NCBI RefSeq assembly: GCF_001704415.2
Contig: NC_030836.1
Span: 24,588,001-24,652,000 of the forward strand
Direction of reading: 5' to 3'
Length of the DNA stretch: 64,000 nt
DNA from: Capra hircus
Lineage: Eukaryota; Chordata; Mammalia; Artiodactyla; Bovidae
Below, piece by piece: positions 11,901-23,425 of this stretch (position 1 is its first letter; every line of letters starts with the position of its first letter). Below the pieces are notes generated by a model. It was given only the letters and a program-made list of their open reading frames with translations. It did no database searches and was not told the DNA's origin. The translations under genes were made by a program, and so were the position numbers.

Positions 11901-13060
11901 ATAAATATATAGCGTGTCTACGGTAGATTGCTCTGGTTCTGGAGAAAAATAAAGCAGAGCAAGGAGATATAAAAGAATGGATTGTTCTTTTATATAGGAT
12001 GGCCAGAAAAAGTGCCTTTGATAAAGGGGCATCTGAGCAGAGGTGGGAAGGAGCTACGTCAATATCTGGGGAAGACATTCTAGGCAGCAGGTGCAAGGGC
12101 CCTGAGGCTCGGCTTCATTATCTATAAAATAAAGAGGTAAGACAACAGGGTCTTTGTGACATAGTTCTGAGGTTCCAGAGTCTTCCAGTCAGGAGCAGGG
12201 GGGGCTTTGGAGGCGGGGGAAAATGACCTGTGCTGTGCAAATGGGCCAGGGTGGTGAAACCTCCAGGCCATCTCAACAGCCGCCTCCTTTTTTACAGTCT
12301 TTCCAACTCTGTTTCTAGGAGCAAATCACCTAGTTGTTTTTAAGAAACAAAAATAATCTGTCCTGTTAAGGGAGAGATATTTTAAAACCACTGAATGGAT
12401 TTTTTCCTTCCCAGCTTTTATTTTTTATTGATACATCTCCTCTCCTTCCAGTTCTAAAATAAGCACCCTGTCTGCCCATGCACTAATCCAAAGGCAACAC
12501 AGTGCAGATGGCGTGGGCCTGGGGAGAGCCAGGCGGAGGTCGCTTGGAAGGCACCAGACCCAGAGAAAAGACACCAAGACAGCCTGGCCAGCCTGGCCTC
12601 ACCCATGGCCTGCTTCCTCCAACTCCAGGTGACGAGACATTCTTAAAAACAGCAATGGAATGTGGTGAGAGCTGGCATTTGCAAATGACAAATTTCTGAC
12701 CAAATTCCAGTTCTCTGGAATGGAAAACCAGCAGCTTCCTGTTACAAAATGTACCAACAGTTCATGCCTAATACATGGGTGTGGGCAGTGCATATACTTC
12801 AAATCTAAATTTGGCTAAAAATGTAACAAAGCCGGCATATTTTTAGCCAGGTAAACATTTCTAGGGACTAGGTCAAATTTATATTGGTTTCTGTTCTGCA
12901 ATCCAGAGAAGAAATGATTCCAAATGAGTGAGAAGCACGGACCCAAGGGGAAAGCCACCCCCAGGCAATTGGGAGTCACTGACTCCTAGTGACCATCTCC
13001 AGTTTGTGAGAGCTTCCCAGGACAAAATAGTTTGTCCTTTTCCACTAGAGTTGTGTGTGT

Positions 13061-13269
13061 CCTAGCTAAGTCACTTCAGTTATGTCCTACTCTTTGCGAC
13101 CCCATGGACTGTAGCCTGCCAGGCTCCTCTGTCCATAGAAGTCTCCAGGCAAGAATACTGGAGTAGGGTGGCCATGCCCTCCTCCAGGGCATTTTCCCAA
13201 CCCAGGGATTGAACCCAGTTCTCCTGCATTGCAAGCTTTCTCTTCACCTACTGAGCCACCAGGGAAGCC
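13061..13269 (-). mobile_element. Bov-tA/Bov-A2 SINE
   Basis: A reverse full-length copy from cctagctaagtcacttcagt to gagccaccagggaagcc. Confidence 0.93.
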
Positions 13270-13479
13270 AGCACCTTTTAAAGAACAAAGCCCCAAGCTA
13301 CTTTAGGAAGGCAAGTCTTAGCTGGGTTTTACTACCTCTCATGCTAAAGAACCTTAAACAAATTGTTTTCCATCTCTGTGCTTTCGTCTCTCCTCCCCAC
13401 CCTCAACTAGAGTTAGGAGAGGCACAGAGAGAGGACCGTGCCATGGGGGAGGACGCAGGCTCTGCTAGCGTTGCTGAGT

Positions 13480-13690
13480 TTCAGGCCTGTTTCCTCCACT
13501 TGAAGGCAGGTGACCTTGGGCAAGTTGCTTATGCTCTACCTGCCCTGGTTCACCTGTAAAATGGAGATAATAACCAAAGTGCCTACCTCAGAGATTATTG
13601 CTTTTATAATAATTAAATGGGAAAATCCATAGAGAGTGCTTAGAAGAATGACCAGCACATAGCAAGAGCTCAGTAAGTAACACTAGATCT
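13480..13690 (+). repeat. MIR
   Basis: gtgaccttgggcaagttgct, ctgtaaaatggagataataa and gaccagcacatagcaagagc give the whole MIR order. Confidence 0.78.
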
Positions 13691-14579
13691 TATCTACCCC
13701 ATACCAGACAGTTTCACACACAGTATTGCTTTGATCTGCACAGCACACTGAAGTGCTATACTTTCCCTTGGGCAACTGAGGCTTAGAGGGACTGACTTGT
13801 CCAAGTTACAGTTCAACAACTATTTACTGAGAACTTACAGTGTCCCGGGCCCTACACCAGCACGGGGAAGTTAGATGCTTGGTAAATAAATGGGGAAGTA
13901 GGCTCTTAACCTGGGTTTCTCTAACTTCCAGCCTAGGGGAGCAGGGTCTAAGACGCTGGGCAGAAAAAGCACAGATATGAAAGCAGAGAGTTTCCGCCAG
14001 AGTCTAAGGCACACAGCCTGGCTCCAGTTCAAGCTGCAAAGGAGGTTCTAGACAGGAGGTGCCTGTGGGTGAGTAGTTCTGAACCCACCAGATACCAGCA
14101 TGACTGCACTGTGGACCTTCTGGAAACATTCTCCGCCTCCCTCTCCCTGCCCCGGGGAAGCAGTGCTGCACTTTGGATTTTCGTGCTTCATCTTTTTGCC
14201 TGTCTCTAGCACAAGTGATGCCATTTCTCCAGCATCCTCACCACGGTGCAGCTGGGAGCCTTACCACCCTTCAGGCAACATGGGGCTTTCAGAGGCTGGA
14301 GGCCAAGGAATGGGCCATGTGAGAGTTGGCCTGTCCGTGACCTGGGGCAAGGCACCCTCACCACATCAGGGACAGAGACCACCCTGCTTTAGAGCATGAG
14401 TGACCGCAAAGGGCAGGATGTCCTCTTGTTCTCCATTCTACCCACAGTAAGACCACGGCCACCGATCTTACGTTGAGGTCCTGAGGCCATAGGAAAGAGG
14501 GCTGACTCTACCTGGATGTCCCCTCCCTGGGGAGGAAGATGAACCTGCCCACCTCCCAGCCCAGCAGGCATGCACGCAC

Positions 14580-14711
14580 CCGATGTCGCAAGGCTTCCGT
14601 CGAGAGGCCAGAATGATGAAGTCCTGGGGCTTGGGGTCACCACCGAGGGCGGGGCTGATGACATGGTAGATGGCATCATCCTCATCCACCTGCTGCACTA
14701 GCTCCACGCTC
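14580..14711 (-). CDS. ACOT11: ACOT11-type START-domain exon (second of two)
   Basis: This exon of 132 bases joins in frame to the exon at 15894-16027. The split codon AG|G gives Arg, so the junction reads DKHC-R-SVELVQQVDEDD. The exon continues through AIYHVISPALGGDPKPQDF and ILASRRKPCDI, ending in two bases of the next (Gly) codon. The acceptor is ggactccgcacag and the donor GG|GTGCGTGC. Length, phases and junction positions agree with the recalled ACOT11 START domain, in which KPCDNG precedes DPYVIALRSV. Here Asn is replaced by Ile. The following exons, which would encode DPYVIALRSV and the GETLCSGFCLW region to the C-terminus, were not found in the remaining 14.5 kb to the left. No stop or frameshift is present, so decay is at most slight. 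Confidence 0.82.
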
Positions 14712-15893
14712 CTGTGCGGAGTCCATGGGGGTCACAGAGGCTCCGTGTGTGACAGCAGGGTTGACCCAGCCACTCCCCTGCCCCCATGCTTCAGCCACCC
14801 TGAGCACATGCTTGGGGGATATATCACCCCCAGACCACTCAACAGGGACCACAGGAGGGCAGAAAAGCCTGGCCAAAGGGGACATACACATCTGGGCTCG
14901 CAGACACATACACAAGCAAATAAACCCCACTTGTGGGCACACGTGCAGAAACACATGGACACCCACTGATGCACACACAATACTATAGATGTCTGTCTGT
15001 GTCTGTGCAAATGCACATACATGGATGTGTGATGATTTAGTAACCATACTGAATATTGAGTGAGTGCCCACTGTGCCAGGCACTGTTCTAACAGCTTACT
15101 ATCTCCTTTAACATCACATCAGCCCAAGCAGCTGGTACTCTTGAGTATCCCCATTTAATAGACGAAGGGACTGGGACTCAGAGAAGTAACTCACCCATGG
15201 CCACAGAGCTAATAAGGAAGCAGGTCTGGGATGTGCACAGGTTGGGTGCCAGAGCTGTGCCCCTCAGTTGCAGGTACACTACACACATGTGCCCAGGTAG
15301 ACACACCCAGGCTCATACCAACACACACTCATAAGGACATCCTTGCAGAGACACAACTTGTCCAAACCTGCCACCTTCCCTTCACATCTCGACATGAAGA
15401 ATTGGCAAGCTTGGTAAACTGAGCAAACGGGACATTCTCTGAGCTACCCTGAGTCTGGGAGGAGTTCCCACTTACCCCTCCACTTCCCAACCACCTCCCC
15501 AAGCTGCACCCAAGCCCCTCTCAGAAGGCAGAACTCAGTTTGAAAACCACTGATCTATCCCTATGTGCAAATACAGACCCACACCGCATGTACCCATTTT
15601 AAGAGGAGGGAAACTGAGGCCCAGAAAGGACATGACTGGCCCATGGTCACATAGTTAGTTGGGCCAGGCCCTCACCTCCAATTCCAGACTCAGTCCCTTC
15701 CCTGAAGGCTTGGAATACCCATGACTCAGATACTCACTTAAAACATAACCATAGCACCTGCCCTCCCATAACCCACGCCTAGATAAAAGCCAGCAAGGGG
15801 CCCAGAGCAGTAGGGGATGGCTCAGCAGGAGGAGACACCTCAGGGCCCCTTCCCCACCCCCACTCCCCTGTACCCCTGCCCTCCAGCACCCAC
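14712..15893 (-). other. Intron between the two ACOT11-type exons
   Basis: This 1.18-kb interval runs from donor GTGGGTGC to acceptor ccgcacag on the minus strand. It contains an imperfect CA-rich stretch at about 14880-15020 and two reverse MIR copies (about 15035-15235 and 15590-15680). A retained intron means the fragment is genomic and not a retrocopy. Confidence 0.75.
15035..15235 (-). repeat. MIR
   Basis: gagtgcccactgtgccaggc, ccccatttaatagacgaagg and ggccacagagctaataagga are reverse MIR landmarks, lying in the ACOT11-type intron. Confidence 0.7.
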
Positions 15894-16027
15894 CTGCAGT
15901 GCTTGTCCCACTCGGGCCTCCGGCGGAGGTCAGAGAGCAGCAGGAAGGCCTGGGCTGTGTCCACGTGCACTAGCATCTCCATGTGGAAGGAGAGGAACTT
16001 GTCCTCCTCTAGAGTGTACAGGCGGAC
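15894..16027 (-). CDS. ACOT11: ACOT11-type START-domain exon (first of two)
   Basis: This exon of 134 bases encodes 44 full codons starting VRLYTLEEDKFLSFHMEM, running through FLLLSDLRRRPEWDKHC and leaving two bases (phase 2 exit). It matches the start of the START domain of acyl-CoA thioesterase 11 (BFIT/STARD14). That enzyme hydrolyses long-chain acyl-CoA with two N-terminal hotdog domains and carries a C-terminal lipid-binding START domain. The acceptor is gtcccgtgcag and the donor CAG|GTGGGTGC, both good. In the human gene a Gln codon precedes VRLYTLE at the equivalent junction. The frame has no stop. The oddity is location: the exon sits about 12 kb downstream of NAV2 exon 1 on the same strand, and no hotdog exons were found. 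Homology is near certain; whether this is a live gene, a duplicate or a relic is open. Confidence 0.82.
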
Positions 16028-16299
16028 CTGCACGGGACAGAGGGCAGCCTCGTTCCCTCGTCTCCTCCTCACACTGTGCTGGGGACCTGGGCTGGAAGTC
16101 AGGGCTGCGCCGATTGCTGTGTGTCTGTGAACAAGTGACTCAGCCTCTCTGAGCCTTGGTGGCAGCCCCATGAAAAATGGGAGAATCAGCGCAAAGTGGA
16201 TAGGAAGCTGTCTGAAGAAGCAGGGACTTCATGGACAAGCCCACTAGTCAGATGGAATGGTACTTGACGTGAAACGGAACGCACTCATCCCTTCCCACA

Positions 16300-16660
16300 G
16301 GTGAATGCACGGTGCCTAAGGAACTTCGTCAAAGGCTACATTCTGCACGACTCCCTTTACTGCACGTTCTCAAACAGACCAAACGAAGGCACGGAAAACT
16401 GGTCTGTGGTTTCCAGGGACTGGAGTGGGAAGAGGCTTGATCACAAAGGAGCCAGAGAAATGGGGGTTTATGGAGACGCTCCATATCTTGATTACTGTCG
16501 TGATGATGTAACTTCATGTGTTTTCCACCCTAGCAGGATTACACACTAAAAGGGGGAGGTTTTACTGTATGTAAATTATGCCTCAATTTTTTAAATATTG
16601 AAAATTTTCTTTTTAAAAATAAAAAGATAAAGAAGCAGTAAAAAAAAAAAAAAAAAAAAG
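16300..16660 (+). mobile_element. Old L1 (L1M-type) 3' end with poly-A
   Basis: It contains gtctgtggtttccagggact and cttgattactgtcgtgatga, ends with aattatgcctcaatttttta and an A run at 16640-16659. The pattern is that of mammalian L1M 3' untranslated ends. Confidence 0.65.
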
Positions 16661-16840
16661 AAAGCAGAGAGTTTCAAAGCTGACTCCATGTGGTCTCAGT
16701 CACGTTACTGACCTTCTATGAGCCTCAAACATGAAAAGGATGAAATGCCACCAGCCTTATCTCATTATGGTGAGGCTTAAATGAGATGATGTATGGAGAG
16801 TGTCTGGCCCATGGGAGGTGTTGAATGGTGGTCTGCTGCC
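16660..16840 (+). repeat. MIR
   Basis: ctcattatggtgaggcttaa and gcccatgggaggtgttgaat mark a MIR 3' half. Confidence 0.6.
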
Positions 16841-16889
16841 ACAATCATACCATCCACAAAGAACTCCTAGTTTTGATCCACTGAGCCAA

Positions 16890-17212
16890 ATGCAAATGCT
16901 TTCGAATATGAAAGAATGAAAATAACAGACTTGTGGTTGCCAAGCGGGATGGGGCTGGGAGAAAAATGGACTGGGAGTTTGGGATTAGCAGTGCAAATTA
17001 TTATACATAGAGTGGATAAACAACAAGATCCAACAAGCACAAGGAACTGTATTTAATAAATATATATTTATATATATATGGCAATAAACCATAACAGAAA
17101 AGAATATGAAAAAGGTATATATATATATATATGTATATATATAACTATCACTTTGCTGTACAGCAGAAATTAGCACAAGATTGTAAATCAGCTATACTTC
17201 AAGAAAGTAATT
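16890..17212 (+). mobile_element. L1 3' end (artiodactyl type)
   Basis: It contains gggagtttgggattagcagt, agagtggataaacaacaaga and ctttgctgtacagcagaaat, ending at aatcagctatacttcaagaa. A TA microsatellite has expanded inside it at 17060-17145. Confidence 0.85.
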
Positions 17213-18133
17213 TTTTAGGAAAAGAATATGTATCTTAACTACTCAGTAGATGGAGAAGGAAAGAACATAGCTTAGGGCTGGTTCCAATTCTTTAGGCCAT
17301 CAGGCCCTTCAGAGCAGAACATCTGACTGCCGTGAGTGAGGCGGGGAGAACACTGGGCCAGAAGACAGGGGGCCTGGATCCCAGGTTTCTGCTCTGCCCT
17401 CAGAGCTGGGTGACCACGGGCAACTCACACCCCTCTCTAGGCTGTTTCACCATTGGCAATGGAGCTATGGGAATAGATGGCCTCCAAGGTCCGCACTGGC
17501 TCAGACATCCCAAATATCTAGTTCATAGAGGCACAAATCAGTAAGCAGACATCCCGAGTGAGCCTGATTCTTATAAATCTGGTTTCGTCGCCTAAATGGT
17601 ATTTTTCCCTCCAGGGTTTCCTCTGTCCAGAGATAGTTAACAAGCAAAGTTCATACACTGGAAGGTCTGACAGTTCGGGGATGCTTTGTGGCCCACATAC
17701 TTTGACGTCAACATGCGTCACTCCCAGGTCTGAAAATAATCAAAGCAAATCAGCATGCAATGGGAACTGTCTGCAGAGCTGCCACAGGAGGACAGGAAAG
17801 AGGTCCTGCCAGCTGTCAGGCACATGGACCTGCTGGGTCGAGCAGCACGGGGGTGACCTGGGGGACAGCAGGCAGTGAGAGGAGACTGTGCCCAGACTGC
17901 AGCAAGATGCGAGCCAAAGCTGGTGGAGCTCCTCACTTGGTAAACGCAGAACCTCCAGCAACAGGCTGGGACAGGCACAGAGGCCCCGACAAGAAGGAGA
18001 CAGCGGGGAGGCCACGGCCAGGGAAACGGGGAGCAGGCTCCAAGGAGCAGAGGGCTTGGAGATTTGATTTTTTTTTTAAAGCAGCACCCCAGTATGAGAC
18101 TCAGGCCTCTTCCAGTTACTGGCAGAAGACAGG

Positions 18134-18236
18134 GGTTGCTGCTAGGTCGCATCCAACTCTGTGCGACCCCAGAGACGGCAGCCCACCAGGCTCCCCCGTC
18201 CCTGGGATTCTCCAGGCAAGAACACTGGAGTGGGTT
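18134..18236 (-). mobile_element. BovA SINE tail fragment
   Basis: A reverse copy from tgctgctaggtcgcatccaa to ggcaagaacactggagtggg. The tRNA-like half is absent, and a MIR follows directly. Confidence 0.88.
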
Positions 18237-18559
18237 AAGAGCACAGATTTTGGACTCAGAAACACCAGGTAGGAATCCTGCTACTGTTCAAACCAGCTGG
18301 GTGACCTAAAAAAGACCCCTCTCAGGCATCTCCCCACTGACCCCTCGCTTTCCTCCTTCCTGATAAATCAGGCTCAGAAAGTGAGTGTGAAGATTGAGAT
18401 TGAGTGTGAAGATTGTGTGGAAATGGCACATGAGTGGTTGCTGTCACCCTTATTCCTGGAAGGCTGGTCCTATCCTCTTTTCTTAACCAACTAAAACCCT
18501 TTAGAACACTTCTCAGTCCCCCTTTCAAAGCTGTTGGTGGGGGGATGTGCCAAAGCCCT

Positions 18560-18722
18560 CCAGAGCCCACAGTGTCCTCCCCACGCAAACTTTCCAGTCT
18601 GCTGAACCACCGTGATCACATCCAGATAGACCTTCCAGTGGAGCAACCAGACGGTGCGGATGCTGTAGACATCCTCGTGTAAAGGAAACTTGTGTAAAGG
18701 AATCTGCCTCTTCCCACTACCC
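18560..18722 (-). other. Unassigned open segment with splice-like borders
   Basis: Read on the minus strand, a stop-free segment begins after an acceptor-like gtgggaagaggcag and encodes residues including EDVYSIRTVWLLHWKVYLDV and ITVVQQTGKFAW. Several CpGs are retained, unlike neighbouring sequence. It opens with a direct 15-base near-repeat (IPLHK then FPLHE). On the plus strand the same block ends in CCAGCCAG|gtaagt, a perfect donor, but that strand has a stop at about 18680. I do not recognise the peptide. It could be a coding exon, a noncoding-RNA exon of the plus strand, or an old repeat. Confidence 0.3.
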
Positions 18723-19689
18723 AGCCAGGTAAGTTTCCCCAAGACCTGGTTGGAGAGCTTTGACACTGGCTTCACCCTCTGTCTTCCATGCTTGGCCTCC
18801 CACCGCCATGGGCTCCTTTCAGCTCGTACACCAACAGACAGTTCTACAGGAGCCATATGGCTGAGCCACAGCTTCGTGAACACAGCTGGTGCTCAACAGC
18901 CACTCAATCCTGCTTTTCAATTCTTCCTTTTATCTCCCCCTCCCTTCCTTCTTTCCTTCTCGAATATGAACCAAGAACTTAATATGTGTTGATGCAGTCC
19001 TGCTGATGTAGTACTAGCAGAGATCATGAGAGGCACACCCTCAACCTTATGGAAGTCGCGGTCTGGCTAAATAACAATCACAGTTCAAGTTACAGGAGCT
19101 CAGAGCAAGCTATGGGAGCACACAGGAGACAGGCTACCTTCAGACCACGGTGGTGGCAAAGGGCTTCCTGGAGGAGGCAACACTAAGCCTGACCCTGAAT
19201 GGGTAACGGATGAGAAGGGTTGAGCCAGGCAAAGGAATTCTAAGTAGTGAGAAGAGAAATAGGGTTAAAGCAGAGAAAGGGCCTTGCTTCTGTTCAGACT
19301 CCTTGCCTTCTCTATGCCTTGATGAGTAAAATTCAACCTGGTATTTTCATATTTTTAAAAACTTCTTCATTAAAATGAATCTCTTTTGTACTTTCAACCT
19401 TGGAAACATCTTAGATTTTTACAAGAGATTATCAAATAAACTTGGATCTTATGATTTCCATAAAATTTCCACAACCATCCTCATAAAAGAAGAGGAATTA
19501 AGCCAAGATTCTCACGCTATACCAGAATGGAGATAAGAAGTCCAGATCCCGGTGAAACAAACTTGGCCAGGCTCTTTATTGTGAGTGCACACACATATAC
19601 ACACACATACACTCTTACTTCACACATCCTACCTTGTATATGTTCTCATGGATATACCACAGATGTCAAGGGGATTGCACATGTATACT

Positions 19690-20530
19690 CTTTTGCCAAG
19701 GCTTTCTTTTTGTTTCCCAACATTTTATTTTGAAAAATTTCAAACAAAAGTTGAAAGAGTTGCACGTGTATCTAGACTCACCAGTTTTAAACATTTTATA
19801 ACATTTGCTTTCTCCTTCTATCTGCACATATACTCACTTTTTTTTTTTTTTTGGTCCTGAACCCATCTGGGACTTAGTTGCTGACACCCAGACACCTCAC
19901 CTCTAAATACAGCATGTATCTTCCAAGAAAATGGACATTTTCTTACATTATTTCCAAACCATTAACAACAACGGAGTAATCATGCTCAGTCACTCAGTTG
20001 TGTCCAACTCTTCGTGACCCCACGGACTGTAGCCCACCAGGCTCTTCCGTCCATGCAATTGTCCAGGCAATAATACTGGAGTGGGTGGCCATTTCCTACT
20101 CCAGGGGATCTTTCCAACCCAGGGATCAAACCCATGTCTCCCACATCTTCCCACGTTGTAGGTGGATTCTTTACCCCTGAGCCACCAGGGAAGGCCCAGT
20201 GAAGTAATACTATCTAATATACAATCTGCATTCAAGCATCTCCCATTGTCTCCAAAATGCCCTTTCTAGCATTTGTGGCTTTGCTTGTCAGGGATCTCTT
20301 ATTGGATTTGGTTATCACGTCTCTTTCGTCTCCTTTTCTAGAATAGTTCTCCATCTACCTTTTAATCTTCTTCTTGTTTGTTTTTCATGGCATTGCCAGT
20401 TTGGAAGATCCCAAGCTCACTGTCCTAAAGAATGACCCATAATCTGAATTTATCTGATTGCTTCTGCAGGCCAACAATTTATCAAATACCCCATTTTTCC
20501 TCCTTCTGTCCAGAATCAGCCCTGCCAGTA
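19690..20530 (-). mobile_element. Old L1 fragment, interrupted by a Bov-A2
   Basis: Sequence such as attttgaaaaatttcaaaca (left) and ttttcatggcattgccagtt with cctaaagaatgacccataat (right) matches mammalian L1M 3' regions in reverse. The SINE at 19981-20197 splits it. Confidence 0.6.
19981..20197 (-). mobile_element. Bov-tA/Bov-A2 SINE inserted in an old L1
   Basis: A reverse full-length copy, catgctcagtcactcagttg to ctgagccaccagggaaggcc. The flanks on both sides belong to one old L1 fragment. Confidence 0.93.
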
Positions 20531-20799
20531 ACACAGTGATCACACCTTACTGGACCTTGGGGCATGAGAGCACTTGGAATTTTACAAACCCCAGGGAGGT
20601 TAAATGATATGATGAAGTAGCTAATATTTATTTAATATTGAATGAGTATTTTCAATATTTCTAAACTCTGGGGCAGAGGGGCGGAGCCGGATATCATATA
20701 TACCATGCCCAAAGAAACTTTATAGCAGTTTGCTTTGATTCCATATTAACAAAGCCTTTTCAGATTTTTTTTTTTAAGTGCTTTCACACTTGCTATTTC

Positions 20800-20935
20800 A
20801 GAGCCTTGACTCTGAGATCAAATAGTTAAGGGTTCAAATTCTGGTCCACCACTTAACCAGCTGTGCTACTTGGAAAAGTAGTTTAACCCCTCTCACCCTT
20901 GGTTTCCTTGAAGGGTATTAACAGTGGAAGATGAT
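20800..20935 (+). repeat. MIR
   Basis: gagccttgactctgagatca then agggttcaaattctggtcca is the MIR 5' half. Confidence 0.65.
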
Positions 20936-22472
20936 GAGGTCAGTGTCATGCATAATAATCACCTCTATTAAGTGTCACAAAAACTCTTCAAAAAAAAGAG
21001 TAGAACAAGTATCATTCTACCCATTTTATAGATGAGGCGACTGAGGCTCAAAAGAAAATGTAACTTACCGAAGGTCATGCAGCAAAGTATCCGAAGAACC
21101 AAAGTTGCTGATTCCAAGAACTGTCATTTCTGTTCTCTTGGGGAAGTAGCGTCTATCTAATGGGGTGTTGTGAGGATTAAATGAAATGATGCGTGTCCAG
21201 TGCCATGCTCTGTCAGTGTCGGTTCCCATTATTATAATCATGTTCTTGTGAGTATTTGATTTGGTTCCAAGGCTCCAAAAGAGCCTCGCCATTATCGTGA
21301 CCCAGCCCCCACACCTACAAACCAAAATTCACTGGAGGTACTGAAGTTTCACTTGGAGAGAGAAAATATTCTGAGGCTGTGGGGCCATTGTTTGCAAAAC
21401 ACAAGAGAGGGTCTGTTTTCCTTGGGAAATGGAGCACTAAGTCATGAATCACTCTTTAGGTTCTGTGTGGGCGACTTGGGGTTCCTGCAAAAACTTTTAG
21501 CTGTCACTCACTACTGACTTGTGTGGACTGAAGCACAAAAGCCTGACCCAGTTTTGTTCCCAAAATCACATGAACCATTCTGCCCGAGACATTCCAGGAA
21601 CACATTGTCCATCTCTTTGAACAATGTGACCAAGAGACAGAGTCACCATTGAATGTGGCCCTGTGGCTATTAGTAAAACACCATTGGGCACCCAGCCATG
21701 CCTTGGGGCACCTTAATGACCAACCTGATCACAAGGTTTAGCTCCCACCACAATCATGCCAGCCCTAAGGGAAGAGGGCTTTCCTTCTGCCTTCAGAACA
21801 ATGAGAAGCCATTCAGAAGCCAAATCGATGGGATTGTTCCATTCTTGGTCCCGGGCAGCACAATCAGATTGGCCAGTTCCATTCAACCACCTTGACAGTA
21901 CCAGTTCAGATTGGGTGTTCAAAGGAGGCTTCCCATAAGTTTGGTTTGCAGCAGCTCCCTCAGCTTGGTTAGTGCTATAGAAATGGCATGTTTGGAACCG
22001 AAATGTGAAGATTTCACGTCACAACTCTGGACATGACTCATTTAGAGGACACTGTTCTGAACTTACTCTTGCTCCCCATTCATCTAACAAAAGCTCCGCT
22101 ATGCTCTCTGCTTCCACAGTGCAAACCACCTGTTCTCCATATAGTTAACCATGCACTTGAGAGGTAGAAAGGTAGGGTAGAAAGCACATGAGCTTGCAAT
22201 GAGGCAGATCTGGTTTCCAAACTTGGCTCTGACCTTGGGTAATAAAATTAGGCAATATCACATATTTTTTGCTTATCCCATACCAGGCTCTGTGCTAGCA
22301 TCCTCCCAGTATTATCTCATTGGATTCTTACGGACAATGTTTAAGAATCATTGTTTCTGCTTCATAGATAAAGATGCTTACATTTAGAGATGTTAACTTG
22401 CCCAAAGCCTAGATTTGAACCCAGGTCTGTCTCTCAATTAAGCCTAATCAACCATTTTAAAACTGCCTTCCA

Positions 22473-22672
22473 GGGACTTCTCTGGTGTTCCAGTGGCTAA
22501 GACTCCATGTTCCCAATGCAGGGGGCACAAGTTCAATCCCCAGTCAGGAAACTATATCCCACATGCCACAACTAAGAGTTCACATGCCACAGCTAAGAGT
22601 GTGTGCCCATAACTAAAGATCCCACACGCCACAACTAAGTCCTGGAGGAGCCAAATATTAATAAAGCAATAT
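22473..22672 (+). mobile_element. CHR-type tRNA-Glu SINE
   Basis: It starts gggacttctctggtgttcca and continues cagggggcacaagttcaatc. The tail holds repeated ccacaactaagagt units and an A-rich end. Confidence 0.8.
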
Positions 22673-22782
22673 ATATGAACAAAAACTGCCTCCAAGTGGT
22701 AACTTGCCTGGGTTTCATCTTCCTCCTATGAAATTCATGGGTCACTTTACATTTTACCCAGTTTCTTGTGCCTCATACTACA

Positions 22783-22947
22783 TTTTATATACATAATATA
22801 TATATTATATACATTATACACACACATATATGAATATATACATATATACATATTATATACATTACACACACATAGGTATATATACATATATATAGATAAT
22901 ATGTATACATATATATACCTATACATATATATACACACACACACATA
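22783..22947. repeat. (TA)n/(TACA)n complex microsatellite
   Basis: About 165 bases of mixed ATAT, ATAC and CACA units, ending in a pure CA run. Open frames through it (rich in Tyr and Ile) are not genes. Confidence 0.92.
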
Positions 22948-23329
22948 AAATCCCTGCAGAGTACTACCTGGCTTATAGCAGATGCCTCATAACTGTTCCC
23001 TTCCTTGCTGCTGAGACTGATTTTAAGAAATAAGAATCTCTTAAGCCAAATGTCCAAAATCTCACCAGGTGTTTCGGCTTTTGCAGACTGGCTTCAGGAG
23101 TTTCACTAAGGCCTAATTAAAACACCTCTCTCAAGGCTACATCTCTTACCTCTTATAAATAAATAAAGTAGAACACCAAGACTTGGTTCTTCGATCTCGG
23201 TCACAGATGAAGGGAGTATGAGAAGTGGGGAGCAAATCAAGCTATTCTGAAAGCTGGAAATTGGGCTGTAATTCCTCCAGTCTGGCCTTTGATGTGTGTG
23301 TGCTTACATGTGCTTATTACTTTAAGCTG

Positions 23330-23425
23330 TTCCATGTGTATATATTTGTATATGTGTGTGTATTTGTGTATATACACATATCCAGAAGTTGATGTATTTA
23401 TACACACACATATATACACATGTAA
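23330..23425. repeat. (TG)n/(TA)n imperfect microsatellite
   Basis: Mixed TATA and TGTG units on the left, TACACA units on the right. Confidence 0.8.

Noticed and set aside
18434..18682. Plus-strand 82-codon frame as a coding exon ending at the gtaagt donor near 18728
   Set aside because: The frame stops at about 18680, before the donor, so a simple coding exon on this strand is not supported; a noncoding exon remains possible.
22747..22948. Tyr/Ile-rich open frames on both strands
   Set aside because: They are translations of an AT/AC microsatellite.
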